From: Rhyzopertha dominica
Taxonomy: Eukaryota; Arthropoda; Insecta; Coleoptera; Bostrichidae
Length of the DNA stretch: 64,000 bases
Direction of reading: 5' to 3'
Assembly: GCA_025024175.1 (NCBI GenBank)
Contig: QCXZ01000137.1
Span: 75,826,680 to 75,890,679 of the forward strand
In this document: positions 57,801 through 64,000 of the stretch, in pieces
Layout of the letters: each line of letters begins with the position of its first letter
Numbering within the stretch: the stretch's first letter is position 1
Made by a program: the position numbers and the translations under genes
The notes under the pieces: model-generated
Told to the model about the DNA's origin: nothing
Databases searched by the model: none
Seen by the model: only the letters and a program-made list of their open reading frames with translations

Positions 57801-60800
57801 TGAACTGTGATAGAAAATAAATAATTTCTTTCGTCAACTTGTTTGAATTGTCCCGTTCAAGTCTAGAGTGGTATTTCGTTGGTACGTATGGGATGTTTCA
57901 ACCGCTACACGCTGGTAGTTGAAACATCTTTTGTTAGGTACTAAACCGGTACCTCGTCATTCTCTAGGATTAACTTGACAAATATATTACAGACAAGGAG
58001 GGAGACAAGAAGGCGCAAAAGATCCTCCAAGAACTAGAAAACATAGACGACGAATGTGAGGAGAAGGATATAGATTTCATAAAAACCTCTGATGACGGCA
58101 TTCAGAAAGAATACGGCCTACCTAGTTTACCGGCGCTGGCATTCTACAGGCACCGATTCCGTGATCTTTACACTGGTGACCTGATGCACGAAGAAGCTAT
58201 TCTGGAATGGATATTGGATCTCCGCGAATCCCCACCAGAAGTGATCGAGAGCGTTGACAGGAAAACGCTGCAGGTTTAAAACTTAGTTTATTTTTAACAA
58301 GTTTTTATACGAAGTGAATTTTAGGTGCTGATAAATGACGTTGATCATTTGGCAGTTTTCTTCTATAGCGACAACAACTGTGACGAATGCGAAGAAATTT
58401 TGGAGGAATTGGAAACCATCGACGATGACACGGACAAACATGGAATTCAGTTCGTCAAGTCGAATGATGCCAGGCTAGCAGCAGAAATTGGCATATTCAG
58501 ATTCCCTGCGCTCGTGTATTACGAAACAGGGGTGCCTATTATGTATGACGGTAAGAGACGGAGTTTGTGATAACACTAACTTGAAATATACAAGGAGTTA
58601 ATTAAGTATGTACCATATCTTTAACAGACGATTCTTCGAATATTTTAAGGCAAAAACTTCATATAAACATGCTTCGTTTTCAAAATATAGGTTTTTTGTT
58701 AAATAACGTAAATATCCTTTACCCAATTTTGATTAAATTTGACAGTATTAATACTAGTGTTAATGGGATCATTTGGCTCTGATTTGATTAAATTTATTAA
58801 GTTCTGTGGCGTCCAGGAGAGCACCTTAATCAATGTTTTTGACGAAAGAATGTGCGCCACTGACTTTTTTGAAACTTTTATATATTTTTTCTCATTAAGC
58901 AACTAAAAATACAACTATTTTGTCTCTTGAATTTTTTTCGTTTCTTGCTTAGTTTTCGAGAAAAAAAATAAATCTGCTTAATTGCATATAGGTTAATATT
59001 CTAGTAATTTTTTGTTCAGTGTGGTAGAATTTACTAATAGTTAAATCGCTGATATGCATGGTATGGCTCATGGAAACTCTAATGGAGCAAGACGCATTTA
59101 TCATGAAAGATTTCCTCAGGTCAGGTCAGGTCAGGTCAGGCATGCCATGCACGGCTATCTCAAACAGGTAGTTTTAATAAAAGATCGACGGTTGTCAAAG
59201 GAAGGCCTGTTACAGTAAGAACAGTTCAAATTGAAAAGACTGTTTTAAATGAAACTGATGCCAATCCTCGTACCAGTACTCGGAAAATAGCTGAAGAACT
59301 GAATATTACCCATGTCACAATGTGGCACATTTTAGGAGACCAGTAGCTATATCTTTATCATATGCAACGTGTGCAACCTCTATTGCCAAAGATTTGCCTT
59401 TAGGACTAGCTTTTTGTGACTGGCTACGCCGTAANTTACTAAGAAATCTAAGTTTCCTAAGTCAAATATTGTTTACAGATGAAGCTTGTTTTTCTCCCAA
59501 TTCAATTATTAATTTCCACAACAATCACACATGGGCCGAAAACAATCCACACGCCTTAATAGAAAATAATTTTCAAGAACAGTTCTCGTTTAATGTATGG
59601 GTCGGAATTGCCGGTAACCATCTCATTGAGTCTCATTTTCTTCCACCTAAACTTAATGGAGAAGAATACCGAAGGTTTTTAGAATTTGGTTTACCTGGAT
59701 TTTTAGAAGAAGTTCCAGTTTTTGGATGAAAATTACCATAATCGCTGGATTGGGAGATCAGGTCCAAAACCATGCCCCCTCGCTCGCCCGACATGTACCC
59801 CTAGATTATTTTCTCTGGAGAGACTTTAGAGCGTTGGTATACAAAACTTTATATTGAGAGTGAAGAGGATCTACAAAACAGAATCATTAACTCATGTGAC
59901 ATAATAAAAAATACGTCAGGTATTTTCGGTAAGGTGCGTAATTCAATGATGGGGAGGCTAAACGGTAATATTGAAGCCGAAGGGGTCCATTTCCAACACT
60001 TAATTTAGTAAAATTCCTTAGTTTAATGTTAATGTTATGTATTAAATTTAGTGCTTATTTGTTGTTGTTGAATAATTGTAAATACAAATTAAGAAAAAAA
60101 ATTCCAAAGGAAATGTTTCTCCATATTTCTTGTGTGGTCCAGGAACATGCAATTAAGTGAACTTTTTTTATCGAAAACTAAGCAAGATACGATAAAATTC
60201 GAAAAACAAAAAAGTTGTATTTTTAGTTGCTTAATGTGAAAAAAATATAAAACTTTAAAAGAAGTCAGTGGCGTACATTTTTTTGTCAAAAATATTGATT
60301 AAGATTCCCTCCGGGACGCCACTGAACTTAATGAATTTAATCAAATCAGGGCCGAATGAGCCCCTTATCACTAGTATTAACACTGTCAAATTTCATCAAA
60401 ATTGGGTAAAGGATATTGACGATGTTTATGAGTTAACCACCCTGTATTTTGAAAACGAAACATGTGTTTATGTGAAGTTTTTGTCTTAAAATAATTCGAA
60501 GAATCGGCTGTTAAAGTTATGGTACATACTTAATTAACATACAAACTTATAAATACCGACTTAGGAATAAGAACAACCCCAGTAATTATAGTTTTATTTA
60601 AATAAATTTTAGTACTCATGTTTATTTTTATTTTTGGTCTTTATAAAGAGCAACACAACTGCCCATCGTTAAATAGGTAAGTGTTTTTTCGAACTTCAGG
60701 AGCCTCCCCAATAAGACAATGAACGACTGCATGTGGCCAAAGTTTCTTTTGACTATTTTGATCAAAACAACATCAAATATCTGTGTAGAAGATCGAGAAC

Positions 60801-63024
60801 TGCAAAATTTACCACATTCTCCACAGGTTTTAGCGGAGCTTTACGTGAATGCTGCATCCATTATTAATTTCTTTTTTTTGCTATTCGATACTCTGTTCTT
60901 TAATGCGTTACTTTTCTTGTCCCAATAAACATTGTACACCAAAGCTTATTTAAATAGAACAATTATTACGGGTGTTCTTATTTATATGTCCTTCAGTGTA
61001 GATAGTTCTGTACAGAAACGAGTAGCTTTCATCTGTAGTAGGTATCCAAAAAGTTACTTGTACTAACACTAACGTTGTTTTATAGGAAACCTTAAAAACG
61101 AGGACAAAGTTCTGGAATGGCTTGTAGAACAGAAAAGTAAGATCACTAAGTATATAAAATCAATTGTCAATATATCTCATAATTCAACAGTAATTCTAAA
61201 TTAACTTTCACTTCAGCGCAAATTTGCTTTGCTTTTGTGAGAGCGAGAGAGCTTGCATGAATGCTGCATGTTGACACAAAGTGACAGGGTCGCGGGGTTT
61301 CAGATAATGATGATGATGATGACGACAGCAGTAGCAATGATGATGATGACGATGACGACGACGATGACGACGAAAGTGATGATGACAGTGCAGATAACAG
61401 ATCCCTCGAACTAGATGATTTGGTTAAGGGTTTAATTCCAGGTAAACGTGGAGAGTCTGGTAGAAATTTGGTCACAACAAAAACCCCAAGACGGTGTATA
61501 GTGCGCCACCCTGTCTGTGCTTGTCCTTCCCCTCCCGCTGCATGCTGGACATAGTGTCAGACTCACTCCTCTGTTATCGTCTTGAGTTACTAACTGCTAA
61601 AATTTGCTGTTAATATTTCAAATTCTGCTGATATTTTGAGTGAATTCTGACATTATGTTTCCTGCTGCAGGCGATGGTTGCTTCTACGTTGGACTGGGAG
61701 GGAAGAACAAGTTCCCAAGCTCTTCCTACGAACCCTATCAGTGCTGTCCGAACAAGCCAAGCAGGGGAAGCAAAGTGCCAAAGATGACACCCGCCCCCAA
61801 TCCAAAGCAGGTGACGGCCAAACCCTCTCGTCCAAAGCCCGCTCAAACGGCCGGCCGTCCAGCTGCACCAAAACCCTTCGAGACCGCCAGAAAAGACGCC
61901 AAAACTCCAAAATCCCCCCCTCCAAAACCGGCACCCACCAAAGTTCCCCCCAAACCGCTGAAAGAGCCGGCGAAGGAAAAAACTGTCGGTAAAGCAGAGA
62001 AAGGGAAAGGCAAGAAAGGCTTTTTTGGGACCGGTAAATATATTTGGTGGTGGTAGTAATCGGAATCTAATCGACACCCCCTGTTCTATGATAAAGCGTG
62101 AGGTCAACTGCCCATGTGATCCAACGATCTACTACAGTCTGTCCACACTATATACACTGACTCTCTTTTAATTCATTGTTCCTATGGCTTTCGAACAAGA
62201 CTGTGTTCCGCTTAACTTGAACTTAGGGATAAGTTGTCATTCTAAACCAATCATTAGCTGCTCTCATCGCTACCTTTAGTTAGTTCAGCCTGTCTTAATA
62301 CTGTTGCTATTGTAGTTTATCATCATTTCATTAAAATCGCAATGCAAGACTGTCACAAATGCCTTGTTTTACCATAACAATTATATAAATATGTACAACA
62401 GTGTCAACAATTTCTACAGCACAGGATTAATCCTTTGTGCTGTAGAGACTGTTCGTCTATAATCATGTAATGGAACTGAAAGGGGCTCTACGTGTTTGCA
62501 TTACATGGTTTATTTATTGATATGAACTGTCCAGCTGTTCACTTCTTAACTCAGTGGCATTTTATTTATTGGTGTTGGCGCTACTATCACTGCCATGCAC
62601 CTCGCATGTTGATAACAACATACGATAATGTAAATGTTAATTATCTCTTAATAAATTGTTTTCTATTACTGTTACCTCTAGTTTAATTGATGTCGATGTG
62701 CAAGCTTTTATGCGATCGTAGGAAGACAGCATGATGAACATGTTTAGTGTTGTTGCTGCTTGATATACATAATCGCTCTTTATCGGTAAGTCACAAATGT
62801 AATACTTTCTGTTCTGTGATACGCCATTCCAAAGTTTTGTTACATGCCGAACATCTTGTATAAAATCTATGTTATGGGCTTACTTTGTACAGGAAACTTA
62901 CTCGACGAAAACGAGGTATTGGAATGGATGATGGACCAAAAGGAAGATGAAAGCATAGAAGAGATCGACAGAGATACTCTTAATAAATACATAGAAACCA
63001 AGGAGTTCTTAGCAGTCGTATTTT
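42715..63024 (+). CDS. l(2)01289: Multi-thioredoxin-domain secretory protein (at least 12 exons, runs off the window)
   Basis: Fifteen coding exons were found; the gene continues past 64,000. The protein starts with a signal peptide (MWWWLLLVALATA) and then repeats a unit of about 105 residues nine times: YxxxxxxCxxC-like start, VLxELENIDDE, FVKIxDxxxAKEYGI, PALVYF, PxxYEGDL, EVLEWLV, IEEVTxxxLxxLI, YVAVLF. This is a thioredoxin fold of the PDI/calsequestrin kind. Only three units keep a CxxC pair. Of the 14 donor sites, 13 are phase 1, so exons are modular. It resembles Drosophila l(2)01289, a multi-thioredoxin-like protein; that name is my best recollection and is tentative. An ER-lumen or secreted, Ca- or client-binding role is inference. 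Confidence 0.85.
42857..46300. other. Left part of intron 1, no gene seen
   Basis: The first 100 bases are still GC-rich. The rest is AT-rich, without recognisable coding sequence or transposon motifs. Confidence 0.55.
46302..47126. mobile_element. Candidate non-autonomous DNA transposon (MITE-like), 825 bp
   Basis: Begins cttccacatccaa and ends ttggatgtggaag, a perfect 13-base inverted repeat, with TA on both outer sides as a possible target duplication. No coding potential inside, only AT-rich DNA with a GT-rich run near 46,395-46,430. It lies in intron 1 of the thioredoxin-repeat gene. The structure fits a Tc1/mariner-type passenger element, but no autonomous partner is in view. Confidence 0.65.
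47127..48696. other. Right part of intron 1, no gene seen
   Basis: Open frames at 47,467-47,859 have no recognisable domain. A short (attac)n run lies near 48,080-48,094. Nothing else can be supported. Confidence 0.5.
48697..48879 (+). CDS. Thioredoxin-repeat gene exon 2: unit 1 core with CTTC
   Basis: A 183-base, phase 1-1 exon after TTTGCAG. Reads YARSCTTCDKVLQELEQIDD, then FVKINDKRLAKHYGINKFPA and PIIYEG. It has an intact CxxC pair directly after the hydrophobic strand, at the redox position of thioredoxin. GC-rich like exon 1. Confidence 0.9.
49330..50440 (-). mobile_element. Non-LTR reverse transcriptase remnant in intron 2
   Basis: Read leftward: DIVDFKQEQGTIKGEQLHKA at about 50,225-50,160, RLRKGDPLSTIFFNITL at about 50,100-50,045, HAYADD at about 49,985-49,970, then KFGL and a FEYLSTTISEKGG string near 49,760. 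These are ordered reverse-transcriptase motifs of an RTE/Jockey-like element with stops, frameshifts and four N bases. Its plus strand appears as a T/C-rich stretch. Confidence 0.8.
50648..50788 (+). CDS. Thioredoxin-repeat gene exon 3: end of unit 1
   Basis: A 141-base, phase 1-1 exon after TTGCAG. Reads GDLMDEDSVLDFLTSLEAMD, then IEEVNARILEKIVQETDYVA and VLF. Donor GTAAGT. Confidence 0.88.
51300..51700 (+). mobile_element. Very degenerate mariner relic in intron 3
   Basis: Two recognisable words: a helix-turn-helix-like QVAVEISLSQGSVVKTLKKN (about 51,310-51,370) and GLPRSSDLSVLYFILWG (about 51,610-51,660), the worn form of PRSPDLSPLDFYLWG with the catalytic Asp changed to Tyr. The rest cannot be read. 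Confidence 0.6.
52170..52245. repeat. Imperfect inverted repeat, GC-rich
   Basis: gacacgctgaaacttcag at 52,170-52,187 pairs with ctgaagattcagcgcgtgtc at 52,226-52,245 around a 38-base loop. Further gctgaaa/tttcagc words lie at 52,075-52,115 and near 52,265, so the structured region may span about 52,070-52,290. The element type is unknown. Confidence 0.5.
53018..53200 (+). CDS. Thioredoxin-repeat gene exon 4: unit 2 core with CKKC
   Basis: A 183-base, phase 1-1 exon. Reads YKPECKKCSKVLQELENIDD, then FVKINDESLAEEYN and PIIYEG. The CxxC pair is intact. The upstream open frame to 52,993 is intron read-through; the acceptor is TGTGTAG at 53,017. Confidence 0.9.
53252..53395 (+). CDS. Thioredoxin-repeat gene exon 5: end of unit 2
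   Basis: A 144-base, phase 1-1 exon separated from exon 4 by a 51-base intron. Reads GELTKEEDVLEWLVQHKSTG, then IEDVTLKTLSTLISSVDHLA and VLF. Donor GTAAGT. Confidence 0.9.
53791..54060 (+). mobile_element. Penelope-like element fragment
   Basis: The frame at 53,791-53,976 reads VNRLVSFPLSESNFEEDLKY, then IKDIAIHNGYSDKTINNLLR. This resembles the segment between reverse transcriptase and endonuclease of Penelope-like elements (RLxxxPLSxxNFxxELxxIKxIAxxNGY). Another frame, or a readthrough, follows with RLAKGLPNILKPLNL. A fragment in intron 5. Confidence 0.6.
54131..55560 (+). mobile_element. Long-TIR mariner-like element in intron 5
   Basis: Left end cgggtcgctacaaagtatgg; the right end is the inverted, slightly deleted copy. 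Same family as 5,216-6,080 and 29,811-31,483. Length is about 1.43 kb and the orientation matches the host gene. Confidence 0.9.
54430..55375 (+). pseudogene. Degenerate DD41D transposase of the long-TIR family
   Basis: The N-terminal frame 54,430-54,732 has HTH-like EPIARSTVIRTLQRF and KPGRPKVATSEES. FSDGQTICPN keeps the first Asp but loses the following Glu. The frame 54,929-55,228 has NVWCGIIGEHIIGPFF, QQDGAPPHF and CPARSPDLMPLDF. Thirty-two residues lie between the last two Asp residues; a 9-residue segment corresponding to the IGRR..E stretch of the 29.8-kb copy is missing, which restores 41. Stops interrupt the frame. Confidence 0.85.
55960..56274 (+). CDS. Thioredoxin-repeat gene exon 6: whole unit 3
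   Basis: A 315-base (105-codon), phase 1-1 exon holding one full unit: YDHGDEDSMQVLEELENIDD, FVKIDDVAAVKEFGLDELPS, IYDGDLDEEEEILEWLVQQL, IEDVTDEMLDKLI, LAVLF. Both CxxC cysteines are gone (GDEDS in their place). Highly acidic. Confidence 0.92.
56334..56648 (+). CDS. Thioredoxin-repeat gene exon 7: whole unit 4
   Basis: Again exactly 315 bases, phase 1-1, after a 59-base intron. Reads YDDGDDRKSQRALNELENID and so on to YVAVLF. No CxxC. It keeps the FVKIDNDEEAKEYGIEKIPS strand-helix segment with the cis-Pro position. Confidence 0.92.
56702..57016 (+). CDS. Thioredoxin-repeat gene exon 8: whole unit 5
   Basis: Third 315-base, phase 1-1 exon, after a 53-base intron. Reads YDKNQKKSQKILAELENIDD, FVKIDDPEEAKEYGIDHIPS, LYEGDLMKEEELLGWLVHQK, then YLAVLF. 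No CxxC. Confidence 0.92.
57072..57716 (+). CDS. Thioredoxin-repeat gene exon 9: units 6 and 7 fused in one exon
   Basis: A 645-base, phase 1-1 exon after a 55-base intron. Unit 6 starts YDDRDDKQDIRVLNELENID (no CxxC) and runs into unit 7, FSGKCEEGEHCDKILDELEN, without an intron. Unit 7 has two cysteines but four residues apart (CEEGEHC), not CxxC. The exon ends YVVVFF before donor GTATGT. The joint suggests loss of an intron at the usual T/AC position. Confidence 0.92.
57892..57928. repeat. Perfect 11-bp hairpin in intron 9
   Basis: gatgtttcaac at 57,892-57,902 pairs with gttgaaacatc at 57,918-57,928 around a 15-base loop. A small structured repeat of unknown meaning. Confidence 0.55.
57993..58273 (+). 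CDS. Thioredoxin-repeat gene exon 10: most of unit 8
   Basis: A 281-base exon, phase 1 in and phase 0 out, the only break in the phase-1 rule. Reads YKEGDKKAQKILQELENIDD, FIKTSDDGIQKEYGL, LYTGDLMHEEAILEWILDLR, VDRKTLQ. No CxxC. Donor GTTTAA is weak, but the acceptor and frame on the far side fit. Confidence 0.87.
58325..58550 (+). CDS. Thioredoxin-repeat gene exon 11: end of unit 8 and core of unit 9 with CDEC
   Basis: Follows a 51-base intron (acceptor TTTTAG). Reads VLINDVDHLAVFFYSDNNCD, then ECEEILEELETIDDD, FVKSNDARLAAEIGIFRFPA and IMYDG. It restores a CxxC (CDEC). Phase 1 donor GTAAGA; the next exon must begin with the GN/GD..EVLEW helix, and two candidates exist (61,086 and 62,893). 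Confidence 0.88.
58597..60538 (+). mobile_element. Mariner-like element with about 390-bp terminal inverted repeats
   Basis: 58,597-58,989 and 60,146-60,538 are inverted copies by eye over nearly their whole length; shared blocks include ttaattaagtatgtaccata, aacaaagcagcactg-free stretches such as cattaagcaactaaaaatac, and tcttgcttagttttcga. Between them lies a plus-strand mariner transposase. The total is about 1.94 kb. It sits in the intron after exon 11 of the host gene. Such long repeats are unusual for mariner-like elements. Confidence 0.85.
59053..60008 (+). pseudogene. Broken mariner transposase of the very-long-TIR element
   Basis: The N-terminus reads MHGMAHGNSNGARRIYHERF and is then interrupted by a CAGGT pentamer run (59,117-59,140). 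Next come an HTH-like STRKIAEELNITHVTMWHIL, FTDEACFSPNSIINFHNN (first Asp), FNVWVGIAGNHLIESHF and PPRSPDMYP. The region with the second Asp (QDGAPxH) is deleted between VPVF and ENYHNRWIG. The C-terminus runs to 60,008. Stops, one N and frame changes are present. Confidence 0.87.
60539..61085. other. Intron sequence right of the element
   Basis: AT-rich, ending in the acceptor TTTTATAG of exon 12. The open frame at 60,719-60,928 has no recognisable domain. Confidence 0.5.
61086..61136 (+). CDS. Thioredoxin-repeat gene exon 12: alternative short helix exon
   Basis: A 51-base, phase 1-1 exon, acceptor TTATAG, donor GTAAGA. Reads GNLKNEDKVLEWLVEQK, which completes unit 9 in the same way as the first part of exon 15. 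It would lead into the acidic exon 13. Confidence 0.75.
61304..61441 (+). CDS. Thioredoxin-repeat gene exon 13: Asp-rich acidic segment
   Basis: A 138-base, phase 1-1 exon after GTTTCAG. About 25 of the 46 residues are Asp or Glu (runs such as SSSNDDDDDDDDDDDE), then SLELDDLVKGLIPG. Low complexity on the DNA level (gat/gac repeats), but the frame is open, its length is a multiple of three, and both splice sites are good. A poly-acidic stretch of this kind could bind calcium, as in calsequestrin; this is inference. Confidence 0.75.
61671..62056 (+). CDS. Thioredoxin-repeat gene exon 14: Lys/Pro-rich segment with possible stop
   Basis: After acceptor CTGCTGCAG reads GDGCFYVGLGGKNKFPSSSY, then four prolines and lysines per short stretch (KPSRPKPAQTAGRPAAPKP, PPPKPAPTKVPPKP) and EKGKGKKGFFGTGKYIWWW, stop at 62,054-62,056. 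A donor-like GGTAAAT at 62,033-62,039 would instead end the exon after 363 bases in phase 1, allowing a join to exon 15. With the stop used, exons 1-14 give a closed frame of 1,154 residues. Clearly more GC-rich than its flanks. Confidence 0.72.
62057..62892. other. Intron or 3' UTR of the alternative end
   Basis: If the stop at 62,056 is used this is 3' untranslated sequence, with an AATAAA at about 62,650 as a possible polyadenylation signal. If exon 14 is spliced at 62,033 it is an intron. No other gene seen. Confidence 0.5.
62893..63024 (+). CDS. Thioredoxin-repeat gene exon 15: continuing exon, end of unit 9
   Basis: A 132-base, phase 1-1 exon after TTGTACAG. Reads GNLLDENEVLEWMMDQKEDE, then IEEIDRDTLNKYIETKEFLA and VVF, exactly like exons 3 and 5. 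Donor GTAAGT at 63,025 means at least one further thioredoxin unit lies outside the window. Confidence 0.85.
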
Positions 63025-64000
63025 GTAAGTAAACAAGAAATGTTATATAGCTCTAAGGTCTTTATGTGTATTTTTGGGATAACTTATCCTTAAAACATTA
63101 ACAAGGTAAATTTTACCTTGCAAAGACCAAAGTTATTCTTGAGGAATGGAAAATCCATGAACTGTATGCACAGAATACATTCAACTAATAAAAATTAAGA
63201 ATTCAAGCTGGATCTCCTTTAATATGTTTTTATCACTTCGAGAAAATTTTATCCAGGATTATTTTTTGGAGTCATATACAGGGAGAACGAAAAAATAAAG
63301 TTGTTCTAATCGTCCCACATCATGACGCCTTTTAGAAAAAAACAAATCTGTAGACAAATTTTAATCATCAAAAATCAAAACATATGCATATGCAAATGTA
63401 ATCTACAGTTCAGTACAGTTCATTGGGATTGATTTAATTATTAAGGTGTTATAGTTATGTGTTTGGATATTGCTACTTGCGTTACCAAAAATGAAATAAT
63501 CACTGCTATATAGCATGTATTAAACTTTTTTATTTAAATTACTTACACCTTCGTGTTGATTTACGAACTGTTCTTCTGTATGTTGTGTTAAATGCTGTTT
63601 TAGATAATAACAGTCATCCAAATAGGCTTCAAACACTTACATTAAGCAATAAATATTTAAAAAATTCTTCCAAAATCTCACGTCTTAAATAGGCTATCTA
63701 CAGTGTCCCCCTATCCCCTGACTTTTTTTGTTTCAAATTTTTATTTTAACCTCAACGATTCACATTCCAAAATATTTTAATGTGTATTTATACACTTATA
63801 TATGCAGTCGTGTTTGTTGTTGGTCTGTTTTATTCTTTTAATTTTTGATCCAAACACGTAATTATTTCATAACTAGTCGTCTTTCTGAATAATATTTTTC
63901 ATATGCCTATAGCTTTATTCCTGTTAAAACGAAATCCATCTATAAATCTGAAATATCCCCATTGAAATTAATAGATCAGCCCACAATTTCTAAAGATTAT
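63025..64000. other. Start of the next intron, to the window edge
   Basis: AT-rich intronic DNA without recognisable coding sequence. The next exon of the thioredoxin-repeat gene was not found before position 64,000. Confidence 0.6.

Noticed and set aside
59117..59140. CAGGT pentamer run as a possible CRISPR-like or regulatory repeat
   Set aside because: Five tight copies without spacers inside a mariner coding relic; simple-sequence expansion is enough.
61167..61475. Minus-strand poly-Ser/Leu open frame
   Set aside because: It is the antisense of the gat/gac-rich acidic exon 13; no splice or domain support.
61610..62107. Minus-strand Gly/Trp/Phe-rich 165-codon frame
   Set aside because: Antisense of the Lys/Pro-rich exon 14; composition explained by that exon.

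Overview
This window is a piece of an insect-like (arthropod) nuclear genome. It is AT-rich, its genes are split by GT-AG introns, and it is full of decayed Tc1/mariner, non-LTR and Penelope-like elements. Scattered single N bases suggest a draft assembly. No bacterial, organellar or CRISPR signature was seen. The species cannot be named from the sequence.

Four host genes are supported. (1) and (2) are two tandem plus-strand paralogs of the DGAT2/MOGAT acyltransferase family (12,094-18,288 and 23,673-27,995). Each has one large exon and one short terminal exon joined at the same intron position, which indicates a local duplication. (3) is a seven-exon kynurenine 3-monooxygenase gene on the minus strand (35,830 down to 28,849), convergent with the second acyltransferase. 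(4) is a large plus-strand gene from 42,715 to beyond the right edge. It encodes a secreted or ER-lumen protein built from at least nine thioredoxin-like units in series, resembling the Drosophila l(2)01289 type. Its introns are almost all phase 1, so exons of 144, 183 and 315 bases act as interchangeable modules. Three cassette-like exons near 61.1-62.0 kb (a short helix, an Asp-rich stretch and a Lys/Pro-rich stretch) can either close the reading frame at 62,056 or be skipped to an exon at 62,893 that continues the thioredoxin series.

Most of the rest is mobile DNA. At least eight Tc1/mariner copies or relics were read: 5.2, 10.4, 13.4, 29.8, 36.9, 41.4, 54.1 and 59 kb, with a ninth very worn one at 51.3 kb. 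Four of them show or imply a DD41D spacing. Three (5.2, 29.8 and 54.1 kb) are one family with long terminal inverted repeats, and one (58.6-60.5 kb) has inverted repeats of about 390 bases. A Tc1-like element (19.4-20.6 kb) is bordered by a 2.15-kb minus-strand retroposon insertion with a perfect 21-base target duplication. Non-LTR reverse transcriptases lie at 38.9-41.4 and 49.3-50.4 kb (both minus strand), with fragments at 37.3 and 38.2-38.8 kb. Penelope-like fragments lie at 32.3-32.7 and 53.8-54.1 kb.

No functional operon-like link joins the genes. Lipid acylation, tryptophan/kynurenine (ommochrome) metabolism and a secretory-pathway thioredoxin-fold protein simply sit side by side. Exon boundaries were derived by hand from splice consensus, reading-frame phase and protein similarity recalled from family knowledge; no alignments were run.
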